Shown: in pieces, positions 59,608-64,000 of the stretch
Position numbering within the stretch: position 1 is the stretch's first letter
Layout of the letters: each line of letters starts with the position of its first letter
Assembly: GCA_928212115.1 (NCBI GenBank)
Contig: CAKMRJ010005745.1
Location: 104,248,704 to 104,312,703, forward strand
Direction: 5' to 3'
DNA: 64,000 nt
Source: Lactuca virosa
Lineage: Eukaryota; Streptophyta; Magnoliopsida; Asterales; Asteraceae
Made by a program: the position numbers and the translations under genes
Notes under the pieces: model-generated
Database searches by the model: none
Seen by the model: only the letters and a program-made list of their open reading frames with translations
What the model was told of the DNA's origin: nothing

Positions 59608-60129
59608 ATTGACAGATAGAAAGCAAGAAAATAATTTCCTACAGACCTACTTTATCAGAACCCCCCAGTCGCCCTATCAGAACCAGAATTAAGGAAATAA
59701 GTCCGTACATCAAGGAAAAGTTAAGCCACAGTTCTAGATGCGTATTAACTTAATGTATCCTATGGGTTCCTGTGTTTATCTCAATGCTCAATCTACCCGA
59801 GCGTCGTATGACCAGTCCAAACAATCCTATCTAATTCCACACTGTCAAATCTTTCGTGCCTACCAGCACATTGAACACAGAGTCTAGACAATTCAGATTC
59901 AGTTCCTTACACATGTTTTAGACTGCCCGTTATCACTTTATATTGATATCACTTCCCAATAATACCTACTAACGAAAGACTATAAGAAATTAAAAGATTG
60001 TCTTCAGAATGAATCAGTTTAAGATAAACTCAGGAGTATAGAGAAGAAAACTCAAACCGTAAGTCACCGATTGTATTTGCATCCAGAAGGTCTGAGAACA
60101 ACACGCATATTTTTATCTCAAAACAGATC

Positions 60130-60350
60130 CGAAAATTCTTCACATCGTTAAGTATAAACCCCATGAGTGATCCCTTCCTTTCTTTCTTTTCCCGCAAAGG
60201 ACACATACTCTCAAACAAAAATTCTGAATGTTGTACAGTAGAGAGATGTCCCCTATCATGTGCCTGGAACAGCCACTATCAACAAATCAAAGTTCTGATG
60301 ATATGCCTCCATAGCTGCTCCAGCACAGAGCGGGATCAGTTGGTCTTTGG
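60130..60350 (-). pseudogene. pol: copia protease relic
   Basis: On the minus strand, VDSGCSRHMIGDISLL at about 60283-60236 is the retropepsin signature of copia elements. It is followed by an EYVSFAGK stretch with a stop between. Related families continue with similar glycine-rich wording. No integrase or RT follows, so it is a fragment. Confidence 0.65.
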
Positions 60351-60415
60351 AACCTAGTCCATTTTGAAACTGGGTTGACATTGTTCATCCTTGCACGGTA
60401 CTCTCTCCCATGACA

Positions 60416-60466
60416 TGTAACACCGTAAAAATTAAAACATTTTTTCACTTTTTAAAACCATATAAA
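60416..60466. other. short LTR-like fragment
   Basis: TGTAACACCGTAAAAATT resembles an LTR start and is cut after 51 bp by copia B. Too short to classify. Confidence 0.3.
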
Positions 60467-61267
60467 TGTTGGATTAGTGTCTAAGTCCATAACTATTTTG
60501 GTATGTACTTGACCCGATGGTGCATGGTCCTTTTGGGTTGCCTTCACCAAAGCAACTTGATAGGATGAATTATGGAGAGAAAGGATTAAATATGATTTAT
60601 TAATATATTATGAGAATAATATATTAAAGGAGAAATCATATTGTTTAATTAATATTAGTCAAGAATTAATTAGTAATTAGTTTTGTGACTAAAAGAGATT
60701 AATTAAACTTAAGGGACTGGAATTGTAATTATAAGATAATTGCAATTTGGGCTATGGATTGCCTTATATTAAGGAGTGGACGAATTCTATGGGGAAACCC
60801 ATTAGAAATTGTCCAAGGCCCTTAAGGAAAGGAGTCCATGGGTTGCTTAGGGCTTAAGCATCCAAATTAAGGTTTCCTTGTTAGATAACCCTAATAGCCT
60901 CACTATATATAGAGCCCTTATGCCTCAAAAACGTGGACAAGCTTCCTTCTAGGGTTTCCATACGTTTTTGAGAGCCTCCTTCTCTTCTCCTCTTCATCCT
61001 CTTGCTCTTGGTGTTTGTGAACCATTAGAGGAGTGACATTTGTGACTCTAAGCTTTCTAAAGTCAATACAAGAAGGATTTGAGATTGTTATTGCTACATA
61101 ACAATTAAGGTATGATCTAAACCCTAATTTATATGTTATATTGATTATCATATACTAGATCTAGGGTTTATAGTCTTGGATGACTTGCATGTACAATAGA
61201 GAAACCTAGATCCAAGCATTAGGGTTTGTATGAGCACATATGATGTTCTTATGATCAAAACTCATCA
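60467..61267 (+). repeat. copia B 5' LTR
   Basis: 801 bp, TGTTGGATTAGTG...AAACTCATCA, matching the start and end of the copia A LTR (5054-5915). A TATA box (CACTATATATAG) lies at about 60901-60912. A splice-donor-like AAG/GTATGA lies at 61109-61115 in U5, at the same relative place as in copia A. Confidence 0.9.
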
Positions 61268-61268
61268 G

Positions 61269-61281
61269 TGGTATCAGACCC
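61269..61281 (+). promoter_or_regulatory. primer-binding site of copia B
   Basis: TGGTATCAGACC one base after the LTR. It matches the initiator tRNA-Met complement TGGTATCAGAGC except one base, and fixes the LTR boundary and orientation. Confidence 0.9.
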
Positions 61282-61361
61282 TAGATTGGTTTCTAATGTA
61301 TTGATGCCTTGTTAATTTTTTCATGCTTGAAAAAATCGTTTTTTTGCCTCCTGCCTGATGT

Positions 61362-61433
61362 ACTCGGCGAGTCCCATTGTGGACTCGGCGAGTAGGCCCC
61401 TACTCGGCGAGTCCATAAGGGGACTCGGCGAGT
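61362..61433. repeat. four ACTCGGCGAGT palindromes in the copia B leader
   Basis: Copies at 61362-61372, 61383-61393, 61402-61412 and 61423-61433. Each is ACTCG-G-CGAGT, the exact complement of the motif clustered in the gypsy LTRs. They lie about 95-166 bases after the LTR. Confidence 0.92.
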
Positions 61434-63018
61434 TTAGCTGTCAGACAGGCAGATTTTCGAGATTTTTTACCTGTTTTGACTTAGGATAATTGCCATAATT
61501 GTTTAAACTTAATAAAATTCGAATTTTGTTAATTCCTTATGATTATCCTTGTCAAAATAAAAGATTTTGGTCATCTAATTAGATAATTGTTACCTTATTT
61601 GATATATGTTAAGTTATGGAAATTATTTGATCATTATCTTGCAAGAATTTGAACTAGATCTAATTAGATAACCACCAATTATAGTTAATTGTCTTATTTG
61701 AATTATGTGATCTAGAATATTCTTGGCAAAGTTTGGAATAGTTTCAAATTAATCCCTTTAGGTTTTATAGTTTTAAATTTAAACTCAAAAGTTTAGTTTT
61801 GAAATTTAAATAGTTGAAACCCTAATGTTTTGAAAAGGTTTCAAAACTTGTCCTCAAGTTTTGGAATTTAAATTTTGATTAAAAGTTTAATTTTGATGTA
61901 TATTTAAATTCTAAACCCTAAGTTTTTGAAATGTTTCAAAACTTGCCTTCAAGTTTTGGAATTTAAAAGTTGATTAAATGTTTAATTTAGGAATGTTAAA
62001 TTCTAAAACCCTAGTATTGTTTTTGAAAAGTTCAAATCACACCCTTATGGTTTTATTAATTAATTAAGGTGTATAATTAAAAGAGGTTTAATAAATCCAT
62101 AAAAGTTTTGGTTTACAATTTAATTGAATTAAAAGTATAATCGTTAAATTTGACCACCTAGTATTTTAAAAGTGTAAAATACACCCTATACTATATATAA
62201 CATTAAAAGTCTAACATTATATATATGTATGAGTAAAAGTCAGTCTTACCGTTAGTAGGCCTCATTCACGAAGCTGGTCTATAAGGAGTGTTTAAGGAAA
62301 TTGCCTATAAAATGGCGATTGAATGGGTATCCATTCTTACCCACCGCACTCTTGACTAGTGGAGGGTCGTTAGCCGAACAGGTAGGATAGGACAAAACCT
62401 TCCATTATAAGTATACTGAAGTACAAAAGTAACTAAATGTTTTACAAATTCCCAATCTTAGTTACTTAGGCAAAAGTGAATTGATGCAATTCCATGAAAT
62501 TACACTTTGTGCCCTTGCGAAGACGTTAGTGGAGCGTGTGTGGTTTACCGACACACTAAATGGTTCTAAGCAAAGGTAGCAAAGGGTGACTCAATGTTTG
62601 TCATAGTTCGGTGGAGCGTGTGTGGTTTACCGGCACATCGAATAGGTGACTGTAACATGTGAGGGCACCATGTAAGTTTGCATGGTTATTCACACCCGCT
62701 TTGTGATCCTCGGCATCCCAGTCACAAACTAGAGGGGCATATCGAGATTTAAACATGCCATTGAAATGTTCAATGAATCTCAAAGGATCTAGGAGTTTTC
62801 ATAGATTTTAAAACTTAAATTTTTTTTTTCGTTTTTCGTGGTGGAAATTAGTGAATCGTCATTCACTTACCTTCAAATATTCTGCAAACTAGATTACGGC
62901 ATCCCTTTTCTAGGTTGTAGCGTATTGTGTTGGGTCCTAGCCTTAGTATCTCATTTGGGTGATTTACTAAGGACTCAATCAATCAACTAACTTGAATTTG
63001 TTTTCTCCCGCTTTGTAG
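61434..63018 (+). other. copia B leader
   Basis: AT-rich and without a credible gene. The phrase GTGGAGCGTGTGTGGTTTACC is repeated at about 62530 and 62611. It ends in a T-rich stretch and TTTGTAG directly before the gag ATG, a good splice acceptor. Confidence 0.65.
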
Positions 63019-63820
63019 ATGTCAAAGTTCGACAACTATGGTCTTCCCAAATCCCGTGGAACAAGCTTTCCACATGAAGATGATATTCCACGATTCGATC
63101 GAGGAACAAGAAATCATGCTTCACTTCCTCCACCTCCTCCACCTCCTCCAATTATTCTCCCTAACCCACAAGTTCGAAGGCTTGAAAAGTTCAAGCTCAC
63201 TCAAGCCCTTTTGGCAAGCAAACATATAGAAGGAAAGTCGGTGTGTGCACACGTCCGAGGGATGAAGTCACACATTGATAGGTTAAGAATGTTGGGATCC
63301 GTTGGTTGTGAGGAGATGGCTGTTGATTGGGTTCTTCAGTCACTTCCTAACTCATATAGTGAGTTCGTAAGAGAGTACTATATGATGAACTACTACGTGA
63401 CCATTATAGATCTCACCTATATGCTTATTGCTGCTGAATCAGCAATGGTTTGGCGCAATGGAAAAGCAAAGTTGATTGGTGAATCTGCCTTCAAGACCTC
63501 TATGGATATAGACAATGGCAACGAAAGACATGCTATGATCGAAAAGTTTGATCATAAGAGAAAGGCAATGTCTGAAGTAGTTCCATGTCCTGTTCTGAAA
63601 GAGTCGATTTGCTTTTATTGCCAAGAGAAGGGGCATTGGAGACGAAGTTGCCCTATTTACCTAAGAGATCTAAGAGATGGGAGAGTCAAAACGTATGGCT
63701 CTGCTTTAGGTAAAATCCATTGATTAACTCTTTTAAACTCCTATTCTAGATTCTTAATACATAATGTGATAAGATTACAATTGATGTTTTGTAGGATCGA
63801 AGAAAAGAGAGGAAGCTTAA
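63019..63820 (+). CDS. gag: copia B Gag (with candidate intron 63710-63794)
   Basis: Gag forms the particle shell and binds element RNA. The ATG at 63019 follows TTTGTAG, as copia A's ATG follows TTTCAG. The 234-codon open frame has a Pro-rich N-terminal stretch (SLPPPPPPPP), a UBN2-type capsid helix region with MKSHIDRL and AVDWVLQSLP, and a CCHC knuckle CFYCQEKGHWRRSC near residue 200. Unspliced, it stops at 63721-63723. Removing a GT-AG segment at 63710-63794 adds GSKKREEA and a stop at 63818. No protease follows in the remaining 180 bases. The intact frame contrasts with copia A and suggests a younger copy. Confidence 0.85.
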
Positions 63821-64000
63821 GGGAAGAAGTAAGCAGAATCTAACCGTGAAGAAATGGATTTTGATCGCATTACTTGAAGATTAGATTCTTGAGCTACTAC
63901 TTAGAGTTAGAATTAGATTGCTAAGAAATATGTATTAGCATAGTTTTTCAATGAATTGCATTGTAAGGACAAAATTTTTCCGCAATAAAATAAATTTTGA
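63821..64000 (+). other. sequence after copia B gag
   Basis: No coding potential recognised. Poly(A)-signal-like AATAAAATAAA near the window end fits a gag transcript ending here. The window ends before any pol domain or 3' LTR. Confidence 0.45.

Larger units (their letters stand above)
58257..60415 (-). mobile_element. internal remnant of a minus-strand copia element
   Basis: Bounded at the left by the LTR above and at the right by a protease relic. Integrase and RT are missing, so it is internally deleted. The words ATCTCCTCCTTGG and AGCTCCTCCTAAA near 58258 and 58310 are two successive polypurine-tract/LTR-start junctions. Contains the tandem repeat at 59350-59607. Otherwise nothing recognisable. 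Confidence 0.55.
60467..64000 (+). mobile_element. Ty1/copia-related element B, 5' part
   Basis: The 5' LTR (60467-61267), initiator tRNA-Met primer site, 1.7 kb leader and an intact gag frame are present. The element continues past the window, so presence of pol is unknown. Polyadenylation-like words (AATAAAATAAA near 63985) after a short second gag exon suggest a gag-only (TR-GAG-like) element, which is inference. LTR and gag are related to copia A. Confidence 0.85.

Overview
This is plant nuclear DNA, very probably from lettuce or a close Asteraceae relative. The grounds are EIX2-type receptor-like protein genes, several families of plant LTR retrotransposons, a Pack-MULE, Helitrons, hAT and CACTA elements, long TA/TC/TG microsatellites, and the palindrome ACTCG(C/G)CGAGT, which I associate from memory with lettuce repeats. 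That species call is inference. There are no bacterial signatures, CRISPR arrays or recognisable tRNA/rRNA genes.

The host component is a tandem cluster of three receptor-like protein (RLP) genes, all on the minus strand and all broken. RLP-1 (6208-10163) has lost its 3' end to retroelement sequence and is interrupted by a 1.64 kb Mutator-like element. RLP-2 (25968-28642) is the most complete, but a 13-nt insertion shifts its frame. RLP-3 (53454 down to 32103) is split by 19.3 kb of nested retrotransposons and has two stops near its N-terminus. Their upstream regions (10164-12544, 28643-30307, 53455-56448) are recognisably homologous and each keeps a TATA box about 80 bp before the start codon. 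Further decayed copies of this upstream DNA occur around 18300-18548 and 23460-24060, and an inverted one at about 16590-16790.

Layout: 1-5915, 3' part of a degenerate Ty1/copia element with its 3' LTR; 5916-6207, AACCGG-rich element fragment; 6208-10163, RLP-1 with the Pack-MULE at 6341-7981; 10164-12544, RLP-1 upstream region with a small Helitron; 12545-23709, a large two-copy segmental duplication rich in MITEs and microsatellites; 23710-25967, AT-rich intergenic DNA; 25968-28642, RLP-2; 28643-30920, duplicated flanks; 30921-32102, hAT-like remnant; 32103-53454, RLP-3 split by a Tekay-type Ty3/gypsy element (32662-51950), itself split in its integrase by a non-autonomous LTR element (35132-44637) that carries a broken RWP-RK (RKD-type) transcription factor gene; 53455-56448, RLP-3 upstream with a MITE; 56449-60466, remnants of a CACTA element and two LTR elements; 60467-64000, the 5' LTR, leader and gag of a second copia element related to the first.

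The main interest is in three areas. Two mobile elements carry host gene pieces: a class III small heat-shock protein fragment in the Pack-MULE and an RKD-type gene in the LTR element. Retroelement coding regions contain candidate in-frame introns. Short palindromes recur in unrelated LTR elements. I do not see a clearly new enzymatic system. Many frame breaks here are single-base homopolymer indels and some could be assembly errors (see findings).
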